From Leptasterias polaris (taxonomy: Eukaryota; Echinodermata; Asteroidea; Forcipulatida; Asteriidae), in assembly GCA_037783415.1 (NCBI GenBank), contig JAZGTN010000044.1:1497501-1561500 (forward strand): a stretch of 64,000 nt of DNA, in the 5' to 3' direction. Each line of letters begins with the position of its first letter. Within the stretch, counting starts at the first letter, position 1. The position numbers and the translations under genes are program-made. This document shows, in pieces, positions 47,358 to 54,012 of this stretch. The notes below the pieces were generated by a model. It saw only the letters and a program-made list of their open reading frames with translations, was not told the DNA's origin and searched no databases.

Positions 47358-48522
47358 TGGATTTATATCGCGCTTTATCACACCCAAGGGCGTCTCAAAG
47401 CGCTTCGAACATTATTACCACTGGTCACTGGGCCATTTATTTCATTCCTTAAACCATCTCAGCTCCCTGGGGAGTATACAGCCTGTGCTGCAGTATATGC
47501 GCTACTAAGCTAAATCAATCACAAGAACCATCTCTGCCCTCACAGGTACCCATTTTACCCCTGGGTGGAGAGAAGCAATTATAGTTAAGTGTCTTGCTCA
47601 GGGACACAAGTGTCACGACCGGGACTCGAACCCACACTCTGCTGAACAGAAACACCATAGATACGGCAACAAAAAAATAGTTGCTATCAGAATGACATTG
47701 AGAATAATTGCTTCTATCCAAGCCTGGAATTACACCTAGTTTAGTTTAGTTAGTTTGTTACCTTTATTGCACAAACATCAAAATACAACGTAGTGCAAAA
47801 GGGAAACACCAAACAGGGATGCAGGCTCACTAAATGGGAACCCTTGATCACACACAAGGTTAATACAAAGAAACACGGACAACTGTAAAAAAAAGCAAAA
47901 ACAACTGTAGAAAACATTACAGTAATAACCAGGGATGTGATTTCTCCGTTTTTAACCGGAAATCTGTTTTTTCTGCCCTCCAAAAAAAGAAATCCTATTT
48001 TGTTGCCCCCCCCCCCCCCAAATCTAGATTATTATTAATATTTGTTTTTCTTTAAGATCAAATTCATAATACCATATATAACGCCCCAGATTGAAGAGTA
48101 GGGCTTTTTAAAACCAAACATAAATGTTACTATCGGGCTTCATGATCGCAAGTTTTACAAAATAAAAATGGCCTTGCCCGCTCAAAGATGAAACTACAGA
48201 CCTGTTCATCTGCGCAATGTTTGTCTATTTCCAGAAAAACAAACAACCTGGAACAGTCAACGCCACTGTCTACCCGCCCGCCGGAATACCCTTCAGGTAC
48301 TATCCCTTCATGGGAAACACCAATAAGACGGAGAGAGAGTCGTACATCCAGCCGTACGTCGCTGTTCAGTTTGCGTTGCTGGAGAAGAAGCTAAAGATCA
48401 AGGTTGAATGCACGACGTACGTCGGCAACATTGCTCCGAAGGGGGGGCTCTGGGACGCAGACCTCGAGTCAATTGCCACCTATGAGTTTGAAATGGCCAA
48501 CATGAAGAAGGATGAACTTTAA
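13776..48522 (+). CDS. ATP1B: Na+/K+-ATPase beta subunit paralog B (complete, six exons)
   Basis: The coding exons are 13776-13899, 37614-37742, 39673-39777, 41800-41966, 44083-44187 and 48235-48522. Together they are 918 nt, 305 residues plus stop, a normal length for the family. All junctions are GT-AG with phases 1,1,1,0,0. Order: cytoplasmic tail with FVWNSEKSEVLGR and SWG; one membrane helix with the FYLVFYTCLA motif; glycosylated ectodomain with all six disulfide cysteines (DDC, KSC, GDC, KPC, FYC, VEC) and the YYP signature. Potential N-glycosylation sites include NKT, NMT and NAT. The protein should be a type II membrane partner of the alpha subunit. Odd points are the 23.7 kb transposon-filled intron 1 and a C-terminus ending KKDEL, an ER-retrieval signal if exposed in the lumen. 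Confidence 0.93.
14366..15254. mobile_element. Tc1/mariner-type non-autonomous element
   Basis: Perfect inverted ends, CAGTCGTTTGACCAGTTCC on the left and GGAACTGGTCAAACGACTG on the right, are flanked by TA on both sides. The motif GATCCGGAACTGG recurs internally (near 14819 and doubled near 15210-15240), a subterminal repeat arrangement. No transposase frame survives. It sits in intron 1, between exon 1 and its partial duplicate at 15359. Confidence 0.85.
15359..15457 (+). pseudogene. Partial duplicate of paralog B exon 1
   Basis: Begins MGRGTLGQNVASNWKEM. In DNA, CAAAATGTTGC..CGAATTGG is shared in register with exon 1 at 13776, and both begin ATGGG. Similarity stops after the NW; the WNSE...SWG half is missing and the frame stops at 15455-15457. 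It is probably a decayed or truncated exon 1 copy. Use as an alternative first exon would need a donor such as TTG|GTAGTG near 15436, which would give a product lacking the juxtamembrane motif. Confidence 0.45.
15480..16800. other. Intron 1 stretch without recognised features
   Basis: AT-rich; a short (GGT)n run lies near 15979-15997. Nothing coding or clearly mobile is visible. Confidence 0.4.
16813..17103. mobile_element. hAT-like MITE (CAGGGATGTGA ends)
   Basis: Ends are CAGGGATGTGATTTC on the left and TATCACATGTCATCCCTG on the right, an imperfect inverted pair of the CAGGG type. The inner block GCGCCCCAGATTGCAGAGTA and the CTTTGCGCTCAGAGTTCAG block recur at 17645-17810, and the left end with the first block recurs at 47934-48160. 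Confidence 0.6.
17104..19681. other. Intron 1, mostly unrecognised; repeat fragments
   Basis: 17645-17810 is a right-hand fragment of the element at 16813-17103. Around 18007-18130 the phrase TTTGGACACCC occurs four times within a short degenerate repeat. A CAAGTAC/TGTACATG-rich stretch spans 18505-18600. No exon is seen. Confidence 0.5.
19682..20054 (-). mobile_element. tRNA-derived SINE (type 1)
   Basis: On the minus strand it starts CGTGTCGTGGCCGAGCGGAT (A box), has GGTTCGAGTCC as B box, then a body with CAAGACACTTAACTAT, and ends AGCGCTATATAATG with an (ATT)n tail. This is the commonest repeat of the window; full or partial copies also occur at 37765, 38852, 42598, 47326, 53609, 56219, 57498, 61090 and 63303. 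Confidence 0.85.
20055..22096. other. Intron 1, mostly unrecognised
   Basis: Rich in TACATGTACA words. The block near 20852-20965 (CAGTGGTCTGCTGGCCA and TGTTGAAAAGCATC) resembles 35255-35370, so it is an old dispersed repeat. No exon is seen. Confidence 0.4.
22101..23024. mobile_element. piggyBac-like element, internally deleted
   Basis: TTAA lies directly outside both ends (22097-22100 and 23025-23028). The terminal inverted repeat is CCCTTTCAATACC on the left and GGTATTGAAAGGG on the right. Two copies of the palindrome TGTCGAGTTTACTCGACA follow the left end, a typical subterminal repeat. The TTAA target and CCCTTT end are hallmarks of piggyBac. At 924 bp it is too short for a full transposase. 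Confidence 0.85.
22390..22686 (+). pseudogene. N-terminal remnant of a piggyBac-like transposase
   Basis: A 98-residue frame inside the TTAA-flanked element. The first half is very acidic (SDSELDSEISEEEPSEDSDE), followed by a Pro/Gly/Arg-rich tail (GLGRGPGGPRP). Acidic N-termini of this style precede the DDD catalytic domain of piggyBac transposases, and here that catalytic domain is absent. Assignment rests mainly on the surrounding element. The start was chosen at the ATG before AVRDLEVL; an upstream in-frame ATG at 22258 exists. Confidence 0.5.
23029..23396. mobile_element. TTAA-flanked MITE directly abutting the piggyBac-like element
   Basis: Ends AGGCACTGTACACGTTTGG and a matching inverse reading ACGTGTTCAGTGCCT, flanked by TTAA at 23025-23028 and 23397-23400. 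Its left TTAA is the same tetranucleotide that bounds the element at 22101-23024. Same family as 494-893. Confidence 0.85.
23555..24448. mobile_element. Mutator-like TIR element carrying a helicase fragment
   Basis: Perfect terminal inverted repeats of at least 16 bp: GTCTTGATTGGCGACG at the left and CGTCGCCAATCAAGAC at the right. The flanking sequence TACTCGGACACTA is repeated exactly at 23542-23554 and 24449-24461. If the TIR is extended by TA the target duplication is the 9-bp CTCGGACAC, within the 8-11 bp range of Mutator-like elements. The interior holds a minus-strand RecQ-like gene fragment and no transposase, as in Pack-type elements. Confidence 0.8.
24008..24202 (-). pseudogene. RecQ-like DNA helicase N-terminal fragment (captured)
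   Basis: The 64-residue frame has the arrangement MGLEEFKSHQTTAVRNFVEG followed by NLPTGFGRSVIFQ. This matches the start of RecQ-type helicase domains: the Q-motif region, then motif I (Walker A, LPTGxGKS). The catalytic Lys of Walker A is Arg here, and translation stops six residues after motif I, so no ATPase activity is possible. It is wholly inside the TIR element at 23555-24448. Confidence 0.6.
24462..25389. other. Intron 1, nothing recognised
   Basis: AT-rich; short open frames only, with no family resemblance. Confidence 0.4.
25390..25771. repeat. Degenerate AGGATTTAGAAGGATTTGGG minisatellite, left part
   Basis: Loose tandem copies of the phrase GGATTTAGAAGGATTTGGGC with TTTTAGG spacers. 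The array is interrupted at 25772 and resumes at 27042-27140. Confidence 0.7.
25774..27039. mobile_element. TA-flanked TIR element inserted in a minisatellite
   Basis: The left end is CCGTAATTTCCGGAATATAA and the right end its inverse TTATATTCCGGAAATTACGG, with TA on each side. GCGGTTTATACG words repeat near both ends. No transposase frame is seen. The flanking minisatellite reads GGAGAAGGATA before it and AGAAGGATTT after it, as expected for an insertion. Confidence 0.8.
26430..26585. repeat. Three tandem copies of a 50-55 bp unit inside the TIR element
   Basis: The phrase TACGTCATAATTATTC followed by GCGATC(G/T)GCCAATC(G/C)GAAAG occurs three times in direct tandem, with GCTGTGAGAAGC between units. 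Confidence 0.85.
27042..27140. repeat. Degenerate minisatellite, right part
   Basis: Continuation of the array at 25390-25771 after the transposon, with GAAGGATTTGGGCA units. Confidence 0.65.
27821..28022. repeat. 22-bp minisatellite, block 1
   Basis: About nine tandem units of CCCTAAACCCG followed by TGTTCCCACAA; the first and last units are degenerate. Confidence 0.95.
28023..28180. other. Spacer between minisatellite blocks
   Basis: Contains two copies of a GGAACAA(T)TGGACCCCACAAGG-like phrase; distinct from the 22-bp unit. Confidence 0.6.
28181..28920. repeat. 22-bp minisatellite, block 2
   Basis: About 33 units, nearly all identical. Variants are clustered: three consecutive units with CACTACCC (28560-28610) and five consecutive units with GTCCCCAC (about 28776-28865). 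Clustered variants are what slippage or unequal exchange leaves behind. Confidence 0.95.
29163..29518. mobile_element. TTAA-flanked MITE, degenerate
   Basis: TTAA and AGGCCCTGTACACTATTGGTA at the left, ATACC and TTTAA at the right. The interior resembles 23029-23396 (AAATTTTCACAGGTTTGTTA region). It is directly followed by another MITE. Confidence 0.6.
29521..29686. mobile_element. Short palindromic MITE (third copy)
   Basis: Same ends and inner inverted pair as 2111-2276, with a few substitutions such as CCACCATGC for CCATTAAGC. Confidence 0.8.
30690..30905. repeat. Dispersed repeat, inverted relative to 34738-34990
   Basis: GCATGCGTGAATGTAATTAG here matches the inverse CTAATTACATTCACGCATGC at 34758, and the CTGATGGTGGCGTGA block matches TCACGCCACCATCAG. 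Family unknown. Confidence 0.65.
31853..31977. repeat. Long perfect-arm palindrome
   Basis: The left arm CTCGAAATTGCGTGGTTTTC and continuation is mirrored by GAAAACCACGCAATTTCGAG. A second inner pair, AACACGGTCGGCCATTT, is mirrored by AAATGGCCGACCGTGTT. It is probably a MITE core able to form a strong hairpin. Confidence 0.8.
32464..33611. mobile_element. hAT-like non-autonomous element
   Basis: Ends CAGTGTTCTCCACA and TGTGGAGAACACTG, extended inward by GGGAGGGCGG and CCGCCCTCCC. CAGTG ends are typical of hAT elements. GGCTGTT precedes the left end, and (G)GCTGTT follows the right end, a probable imperfect target duplication. No transposase frame is seen. Confidence 0.75.
33891..34231. mobile_element. 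MITE with TAGACCATGT ends (copy 1)
   Basis: Starts TAGACCATGTGACC and ends AACATGGTCTA, an inverted pair. A second, highly similar copy is at 35555-35891. Confidence 0.8.
34738..34990. repeat. Dispersed repeat (see 30690-30905)
   Basis: Shares the GCATGCG and CACGCCACCATCAGCCC blocks in opposite orientation with 30690-30905. GTGCGCATGCGC occurs twice at its right end. Confidence 0.6.
35555..35891. mobile_element. MITE with TAGACCATGT ends (copy 2)
   Basis: Same ends and body as 33891-34231 with small indels. Confidence 0.8.
36238..36370 (+). mobile_element. tRNA-like SINE (type 3)
   Basis: GTAGCTCAGTTGGTAGAGCG is a good A box and GGTTCAAATCC a good B box. Its flanks (GACAAAATAGGGAGACCGCC on the left and TTCAACCCAAAATC on the right) are also found at 54308-54430. 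The copies differ in the anticodon-loop region and flanks are shared, so this is a retroposon, not a functional tRNA. Confidence 0.7.
36968..37028. repeat. (ATTT)n microsatellite
   Basis: About fifteen consecutive TTTA units. Confidence 0.95.
37614..37742 (+). CDS. ATP1B: Paralog B exon 2 (transmembrane helix)
   Basis: 129 nt between ATACAG and G|GTAATT, phase 1 to phase 1. It encodes QIGIFYLVFYTCLALFWALM and following residues to NVP: the single signal-anchor helix with the conserved FYxxFYxCLA face and the start of the ectodomain (SPDKPTFNSY). Confidence 0.93.
37765..38126 (+). mobile_element. tRNA-derived SINE (type 1), 23 bp after exon 2
   Basis: TCGTGGCCGAGCGGATAAG head, B box GGTTCGAGTCC, tail ATAAGAAGCCACTATTATT. 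It is inserted almost on the paralog B exon 2 donor, but the donor is intact. Confidence 0.85.
38221..38368. repeat. Inverted repeat
   Basis: AATCTGTTTTAAACTAGTGG and the following GGTTCTTGAT are mirrored by ATCAAGAACC and CCACTAGTTTAAAACCGATT; the loop is about 20 bp. Confidence 0.8.
38488..38645. repeat. Second inverted repeat
   Basis: TTGCACAACGCGTAACGCAC and GCCCTTCCAGTTTGGGAGTC are mirrored by GACTCCCAAAATGGAAGGGC and GTGCGTTCCGC...TTGTGCAA. Confidence 0.65.
38852..39270 (-). mobile_element. tRNA-derived SINE (type 1)
   Basis: Minus-strand copy with (ATT)n tail, AGCGCTATATAAGAACTGCG near its 3' end and the CGTGTCGTGGCCGAGCGGAT head. This copy belongs to the longer body subtype, with ACGTAAAAGAACCCAGTGCA. 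A degenerate relative follows at 39274-39435. Confidence 0.8.
39673..39777 (+). CDS. ATP1B: Paralog B exon 3
   Basis: 105 nt, phases 1/1, between CCCAACAG and T|GTAAGT. It encodes membrane-proximal ectodomain: GVSLNPRF, KPVMFDPNKNKTY and HIERLQAIYD. It contains an NKT glycosylation sequon. Confidence 0.9.
40183..40262 (-). mobile_element. SINE fragment
   Basis: Degenerate A and B box region (CGGCCATGACA, AACCCAAACTCTGCTG) of the type 1 SINE. Confidence 0.5.
40278..41354. mobile_element. hAT-like element (CAGGCATGAGAAT ends)
   Basis: CAGGCATGAGAAT at the left is mirrored by ATTCTCATGCCTG at the right; TATACA-like sequence flanks both sides. It has no intact transposase. Confidence 0.65.
41542..41677. 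repeat. Direct repeat flanking exon 4, left copy
   Basis: The block beginning TTAGGCTGCCACTGTTGTTC and ending GAA...GCCACATTTTC recurs at 42241-42385 almost unchanged; exon 4 lies between the copies. Confidence 0.9.
41800..41966 (+). CDS. ATP1B: Paralog B exon 4
   Basis: 167 nt from TTGAAG| to AAG|GTAAGT, phase 1 to phase 0. It encodes LDPANMTGDEYDDC, then KSCRFDRDVFGDC, then GKPCLFLSLNK. It carries four of the six ectodomain cysteines and two NMT sequons; GKPC(L/I)..(K/S)LN(K/R) is a family signature. Confidence 0.93.
42241..42385. repeat. Direct repeat flanking exon 4, right copy
   Basis: Second copy of the block at 41542-41677, with an extra TCATTTGAT near its end. Confidence 0.9.
42598..43020 (+). 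mobile_element. tRNA-derived SINE (type 1, long body)
   Basis: CGTGTCGTGGCCGAGCGGAT head, GGTTCGAGTCCCGG, the AATGCACGTAAAAGAACCCA body and TATAAGAAGCCACTATTAAT tail. Confidence 0.85.
43250..43929. mobile_element. TIR element (CAGACCTGCCAACC ends)
   Basis: CAGACCTGCCAACC at the left is mirrored by GGTTGGCAGGTCTG at the right. TACGATTTTTC words repeat at the left end. No transposase. It sits in intron 4. Confidence 0.75.
44083..44187 (+). CDS. ATP1B: Paralog B exon 5
   Basis: 105 nt, phases 0/0, between TTCCGCAG and TAT|GTAAGT. It encodes VSEWEPTDYED, LPEEVQKFY and GNIAFYCRNY, including the fifth conserved cysteine. Confidence 0.92.
44313..44687. mobile_element. hAT-like MITE (CAGGGTTCGAATTT ends)
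   Basis: CAGGGTTCGAATTTTG on the left and CAAATTCGAGCCCTG on the right form the inverted ends. No coding capacity. Confidence 0.65.
45318..46290. mobile_element. TTAA-flanked element carrying a THAP fragment
   Basis: TTAA at 45314-45317 and 46291-46294; ends AGGCACCTGGAA and TTCCAGGTGCCT. The 973 bp interior has no piggyBac transposase but contains a THAP zinc-finger-like frame at 45619-45840. Confidence 0.8.
45619..45840 (+). pseudogene. THAP zinc-finger domain fragment
   Basis: The open frame reads AAGCSKTTKDGVSQHFFPAD, then LRASKVRLTRAKWSG, then SALCSEHLD. This is the THAP pattern: Cys in GCS, F.FP, W, and C.EH closing the zinc site. The first Cys of the C2CH module is replaced by Lys-Ile sequence after an acceptor-like TTTTCCAG, and the frame stops soon after, so it is an exon fragment. 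THAP domains are DNA-binding modules of P-element-type transposases and derived host proteins. Confidence 0.6.
46467..46785. mobile_element. TIR element (CAGGCCTGTGAG ends)
   Basis: CAGGCCTGTGAG is mirrored by CTCACAGGCCTG. Near the left end, CCGCTTTAAAGCGG is a palindrome resembling the CCGTTTTTAAGCGG of 16813. Confidence 0.7.
47326..47657 (-). mobile_element. tRNA-derived SINE (type 1), 5'-truncated
   Basis: (ATA)n tail, CGCGCTTTATCACACCCAAG, body and B box are present; the A box is missing after ACAGAAACACCAT. Confidence 0.8.
47934..48160. mobile_element. hAT-like MITE fragment (CAGGGATGTGA end)
   Basis: The left end CAGGGATGTGATTTCTCCG and the AACGCCCCAGATTGAAGAGTA block match 16813-17103. 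It ends about 75 bp before paralog B exon 6. Confidence 0.6.
48235..48522 (+). CDS. ATP1B: Paralog B exon 6 (C-terminal ectodomain, ends KDEL)
   Basis: 288 nt from TTTCCAG| to TAA. It encodes KNKQPGTVNATVYPPAGIPF, then RYYPFMGNTNKTE, AVQFALLEKK, KVECTTYVGNI and finally EFEMANMKKDEL. It contains the YYP motif, two sequons and the sixth cysteine. The last four residues are KDEL, unlike the usual hydrophobic/basic ends of beta chains. Confidence 0.93.
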   Translation, partial: KNKQPGTVNATVYPPAGIPFRYYPFMGNTNKTERESYIQPYVAVQFALLEKKLKIKVECTTYVGNIAPKGGLWDADLESIATYEFEMANMKKDEL

Positions 48523-50267
48523 AAAGAAAATAGTGAAAATTCTTTCTCTTTTTTTGGGGTGTGAATTATTTCAGCAAGGGAGGCTTTCTGGGACAGTAGG
48601 TGGCAGCAGACTTAACAGGAAAGCAAAACAATTGCAGTTGGGATTGTGAGAAATCTAAGAACTATGTTAACAATTGAAAATGAATCTGCTGCCCTCTAGT
48701 GTCTCAAAGGCCCCAATTTCATTATGCTGCTAAGCAGACTTAGTAAATATCAACAGGGGACCAGTGGGCCCACACTTGTACAATACAGTTTAGATGGTAA
48801 CCTGGTCCAGCTCTAAGCAAACTTCTGGTTAGCGGTTTTGATGAAGTTGGGTTTTCAAGAAACTTCCTTCTTTTCAATAATTTGAAATTGTTTACAGTTC
48901 ACATTTTTTTTTCTCGGAAAGTTCTTTGCTTCGTCTGCCCATGTTATATCTTATAAGCAGATCAGTGTGATATAACCGTCTCTCCAGCTTAGCAAAGTTT
49001 GTCAGCTTACCTACAATTTTGTTGATTGGTAACATGTAAGCCTTGCGGCCACTTTCCATTGGGCATCTGACAAGCTGTTGATAATTTCCACATCTTGATC
49101 CAGGGTCTTATTTCACAGAGCCGACAGTAGTGCTTAACAGCTTCCTGATAAGCAAAATATCAGCAGAATACCAGTCACGAATGGTACATGCAACATGGTA
49201 TTTTGACCGGTAACCTTATTCTAAGTGAGTAAAATTGTCTCGTGCTTAGTTACATTTCGGACCTAATCAGCTCTGTGAAACTGGGCTCTATCGGAAATTG
49301 ACTCGATCTTTTTGTTGTTTTCTCATTTTCTATGTATTCCATGTGACTGAATATCATGCCTCCCCGTAAGTGTTTCTGACCGGAAGATTTTTATGTCATT
49401 TTTTTTCTTCTTTCTTTCAACCAAAAAGTAAACACCTTACTCTTCAAAGTCAAGGTTAGGTTTTATTTGTGAATACAAATAATTAGCAGCACTACCAAAT
49501 TTTGTCAATTTGTACTACTATGAAACGTATTTACAATCAATTTTTGTATTATTTTTTTTTTTTTTTAAGATGTAGTTTGAATGCGAATGTATAGTCAAAA
49601 TTCCACGTTGTAATCATAGAAAGAAAAAAAGACTCCTGTGTTAAGTCATATCTAACTTGAAAACAATTCTCATTATATAACAATTGTGTTTCTCTTGTTA
49701 AAAAAAAAATACAATTTTGTTTCTGCCGTAAAAGTGCCACTTCGGCAATATTCATAAACGGCAGGAATTACGGACCATTGCTGCAGCTGGCGTACGTAAT
49801 TATCCTAAAAGTATGATACGTTATTGGATTGGGGGATATTATGTTCATATCCGTACTCTATACTTTTAGTTGTCATCAATTACAGGTGGTCTTATTTGTG
49901 GAGAGAACAACGCAGGCGGTTTATGTTTTGCCAGAGATACCTGTGCACAATTTGGCAGAGTGTTTTGCGGGGAACAAGTTTTGCGGGGAACACGTGCGAC
50001 AGTATTCTAGATTATCTCAGGACATTCGGTTGACAATCGTTCGGTTTGTTTCTTCTCCTGGTCAGTTCCCAGTTATGTCTCGTACCTTTATAATAAATCA
50101 CAGGCTCAGGTAGTCTTCAAGAGATTTTTGAACAGTACTAGTTAGCCACCACTAAAGCGATGTATTCATTCAGTAAAGTTGCTGTTTAACAATTTGGGGG
50201 GGGGGGGGTGTTGAAAGTATTTTCATGTATTTTACCAGTACGTACTTTAGCAAATGTGGATTCAGGA
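48523..50267. other. 3' flank of paralog B
   Basis: 3' UTR and intergenic DNA. TATGCTGCTAAGC and ATTTCACAGAGC phrases recall old repeats seen elsewhere (18948, 49110). No clear AATAAA lies close to the stop; AATAAA occurs at about 50089 and about 53238. Confidence 0.4.
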
Positions 50268-50271
50268 TTAA

Positions 50272-50672
50272 CCTCTTGCGGACGGATGACAGCTATGGCC
50301 GCGGCTTGATAGAAGGTTAGGGTGTCGGGTGACGGCTATAGCCGCATACTGGTTGCATACTTTCTATTCATTATGCACCTGTGGTTTCTGAGGTTGCTGG
50401 CCGGTTATTATTGAAAGACCAACTCTCTGCGAAGGGAAGAGTTTGCTGAACCTTTCTTGGCCCTGTATCATGGATCTATTCATAGAAATTGCCCTTTTGT
50501 TTGTGTTTGAATAGATTGGTATTTTCGAGTGAAAAGCTACTGCAACATGTGGCTTTTCACACAGGCTGTTTGTGCAATGAGTACGGGCTATTGTTTCGGT
50601 AATCCGCGCTATTGTTCACGGAATCCCGGCCGACCAACATTCACTCTCAAAACAATACCGTGCTCAAGGGGG
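50272..50672. mobile_element. Possible TTAA-flanked element
   Basis: TTAA at 50268-50271 and 50673-50676, with loosely inverted ends CCTCTTGCGGACG and CCGTGCTCAAGGGGG. It has no transposase frame. Weaker than the other TTAA elements. Confidence 0.4.
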
Positions 50673-51329
50673 TTAATCATATAAGCCATGACCTGGCTTT
50701 GACTCCGTTGACCCACTCCTCTGTATTTATCCGCTCCTCTGTATTTATCCATCAACGATAACCCTCCTACTTTTTGACCAGTTGACATCATCTGCATGCA
50801 TTTTAGTGGTAGATGCAGCCTTTAGGCCCGCAGTGTGATATCACAGTTTAATGCATCTACAGTCTACACAGTACATTGTACACAGATCATTCTGTGCACG
50901 GTTGTTCTACCCCATGTAATTGGCTGGTTTTGTATGTTACAGGCTGAGAGTAGGGTCAATGAAGGTCAAATACTCAAGTCTGCACCAGCTTTTACTCTAA
51001 TGCCACTCCTTCGTATTCAAGTATGCTATAAAAATAAGCCATCTACAAGTCATAGTGACACTGTACCTTTGTGGAGTTGTGAAAAATAGTGAACTGGTGA
51101 GGAATAGATTAAAATTAATTGGGGTTAAATGTTTTGAAGGTGTAAAGTTTATGTACAATTTATTGGAAGTTTAATTAATAGTGTTGTGAATTTTTTAAAA
51201 GATATACGTGTATAGTCAATTTATGATTCTAGATTAAAATACATTAGTGCAGCTGGAGTGAAAACCTTTGCCAAATTAATCGATAACTCGCTAGATCTGA
51301 CCTGGATAGAACTGTGATCACTCAGGGTA

Positions 51330-51670
51330 CCAGTAAACCACATTCATTGATTTGGTATTGGTTGCTAATCGGGTTTGAACTGTTAACCATAACCATTGGT
51401 TTGTTATTGCTTGACCAGGTTTAGCCAGTTAATGTCCATCTTGGCATTGATCCTTAACCGGGTTTAGACTGTTAACATAACCAATGGTTTGGTAATTCCT
51501 TGACAAGGGTAATGCACACCCAGTGTTTTGGCATTGATCCTTAACAAGGTTTAAACTGTTGCCATAGCCAATGGTTTGGTAATTCCTTGACCAGGTTTAA
51601 ACAGTTTATGCATATCAAGTGTTTTGGCTTATATCCTTAACCAGGTTTAACCACATTCAGTGCTTTGCTA
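51330..51670. repeat. Degenerate tandem repeat
   Basis: The phrases CCAATGGTTTGGTAATTCC, TTGACCAGGTTTAAAC and CTTAACCGGGTTTA recur about five times with a period near 60-70 bp. Confidence 0.65.
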
Positions 51671-51699
51671 AATTCTTACATCAAAAAAGTAGCTAATGG

Positions 51700-53608
51700 T
51701 GTCGAACACATAATCATAGTTGATTGTTGAGGGTTAGATTAAAATTGTTTTTGTGAGGTCAAACCAATATTTTAAATTAATAATTGTATTCCCTTGCAGT
51801 GATTGTCCACCACTACGTAGTTATTTTTTATTATTAGTTTTTTTTGTTAGCCTATCTTTCTTGTTTTTTAACGCACATGTAGACAACTGCAGCAAAGTGG
51901 ATTTTGTGGTTTTAAGACAAGTTTACCATTAAGATCCTTTCTGAATATCTGTAGCCAACATTTAAATTCAAGACCTAGTTGGAACTGAGAGGTGGCCAGC
52001 TGCGGTTAATTTACCTTTCCGGCTTTCACAATATAGGTTTTAGAATCTGGTATGAGTTCTGGAAGTCAAAATCCAAAATTTGCTGCAGTTATTTGTTTTT
52101 TTTATTATGAACACTATTGTCAACAAAATTTGGAATGGTTGAAAAACTTCAGGAAAGCAATATTTGTCATCAGTATTTTGAAACTTGGGGGCATTAGGAT
52201 TTTAAAAGATATTATCGTCGTGTCAGTGCAAAAACATTTTATCACCTACATGTAGAATAGCTCTTTTACGCTTTACGCGCGAGTTTGATGTCACAACATC
52301 GTTTTAGCTTAAAATAGCCCGATAATACACACAAAACAAGTACCTGCCGAGATACGACTATTTCGCACTGAAAATTTTTCCTGCAAGATGCGACGTTCTA
52401 GCAAAATCGAGATACAACGTATTTGCACTGATCTGTGCTTATAAGCCCTCTTAAAAAACATCAAAGATGCTCCCCAGGTGGGGATTGTACACTTGACCTT
52501 CAGCATTTTCAAGTAAGTACAGTACAATGCTTTTAAACAAGTAACACGGGTTTTTTTTCTATTTGCTATTAAAACTCGGCCAAAGTTGTGGTCCAAGTAA
52601 TGAACCCTGAGGGACCTAACGTAAAAATCAAATGTATTCAGAAGAAGAAACGGAAAAATGGTATTCGATGTATTTATCACTCAATGTATTAAAAGTTTCA
52701 AGTCCAATCAAATTGAAAGAAAATGCTGTGAAATTTGTTAAGTAGGTGCAGGTTTATCATGAATTGTGTTGATAAGGTTCTTGAGTTCTATGCAAAAGTG
52801 TAATGCATTTAGGAAGGGGTATAATTGTGGTTGGAGACACATTAATTTCAAAAGTAAGATAATAAGTTGGATACAAAACTAAAAGTGAAAAACAGAAGCG
52901 TAGTTGTGGTTTTTGGAGAAGAGCATTATTTTAGACAACATAAAATCTTGTTCATGTTATAACAGCCACTTCAACTTTGCTCGAGAAAAACAATTTATAC
53001 AAAGGTTAAGGCTTCAAAACTTTGTTCCAAAAAATTGTAATATTTCACTTGCTTTCATACTGCACAAGCACAAAACTGATATTCAGTTGTTAATGAATTG
53101 AACCGTTTTATTTCAGATGAAGTAATTTAATTATCCCTTTTCTGAATTTATTTTGTTTCCTCCTAAATTAGTATCTTTTGTAATTGTGTGAATGATACCC
53201 ACTGTCAGAATATATATTGGCGTTGGTACCTGTGGTATAATAAAAATTATCGTTCCCTTAAAAAAATTGCATGCAGAGTTGTTTTTAATTATTTGTAATT
53301 TGATTATGAATTTACTGTGTGAGAAAGTGTCGGTGATCTAACCATATTTTCCTCTATAGGTTCTTTATTTGTTCCTGCCATGAATGTGTGGTTCGTGTTT
53401 ACGCCAGATGTGTGGACAACTGACTCTTCTGGATTAAACTGCTCTCAAGAGGATGCTGGTTCCCGACTACAGCCCCCGTTAGCCTTATTGAGATAGAGTG
53501 CACACTATTGGAGAGCACTGTATGGTTTTGGTGTATTCAGACAAATTTGTCCGAACCAAGTACCCTTGAAATGTGTCCACCATATCCAAAAAGGCTAAGT
53601 GGCTAGTC
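51700..53608. other. AT-rich stretch, possibly distal 3' UTR of paralog B
   Basis: Few recognisable repeats. ATAATAAAAATTATCG near 53236 is a plausible polyadenylation region. No exon 1 of paralog C was found here. Confidence 0.3.
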
Positions 53609-54012
53609 ATGGCCGAGCGGATAAGAGCACCGGACTCAAGCTCTGGTGTTTCTGTTCAGCAGAGTGTGGGTTCGAGTCCCGGTCGTGACACTTGTGTCCT
53701 TAAGCAAGACACTTGACCATTATTGCTTCGTCCTTTGGATGGGACGTAAAGTCGTTGGTCCCGTGTGTTGTGTAATGCACGTGAAAGAACCAAGTGCACT
53801 TATTGAAAAGAGAAGGGGGTTTGCCCCGGTGTTCCTGGTTTGATCGGCTGCATATTGCGCCACAGCACCTTGTAAACCATTACATGGTGCTATGGAATAG
53901 GTCTCAAACTTCAAAACGTAGCTCCACATACCTTGCAGGAAAATACTGACTGTTGAAGCGCCTTGAGTGTCACTGAGTGACGGATATGAGCGCTATATAA
54001 GAAGCCACTATT
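53609..54012 (+). mobile_element. tRNA-derived SINE (type 1, long body)
   Basis: CATGGCCGAGCGGATAAGAG head, B box and AAGAAGCCACTATTATTAAT tail. Confidence 0.85.

Noticed and set aside
52052..52255. Frame MSSGSQNPKFAAV... as a beta-subunit first exon
   Set aside because: Only the opening residues look vaguely similar; the juxtamembrane motif and donor are missing.
53363..53494. Short frame MNVWFVFTPDVWTT... considered as exon 1 of paralog C
   Set aside because: It lacks WN.E, GR.G and SWG motifs and has no donor in the required phase.
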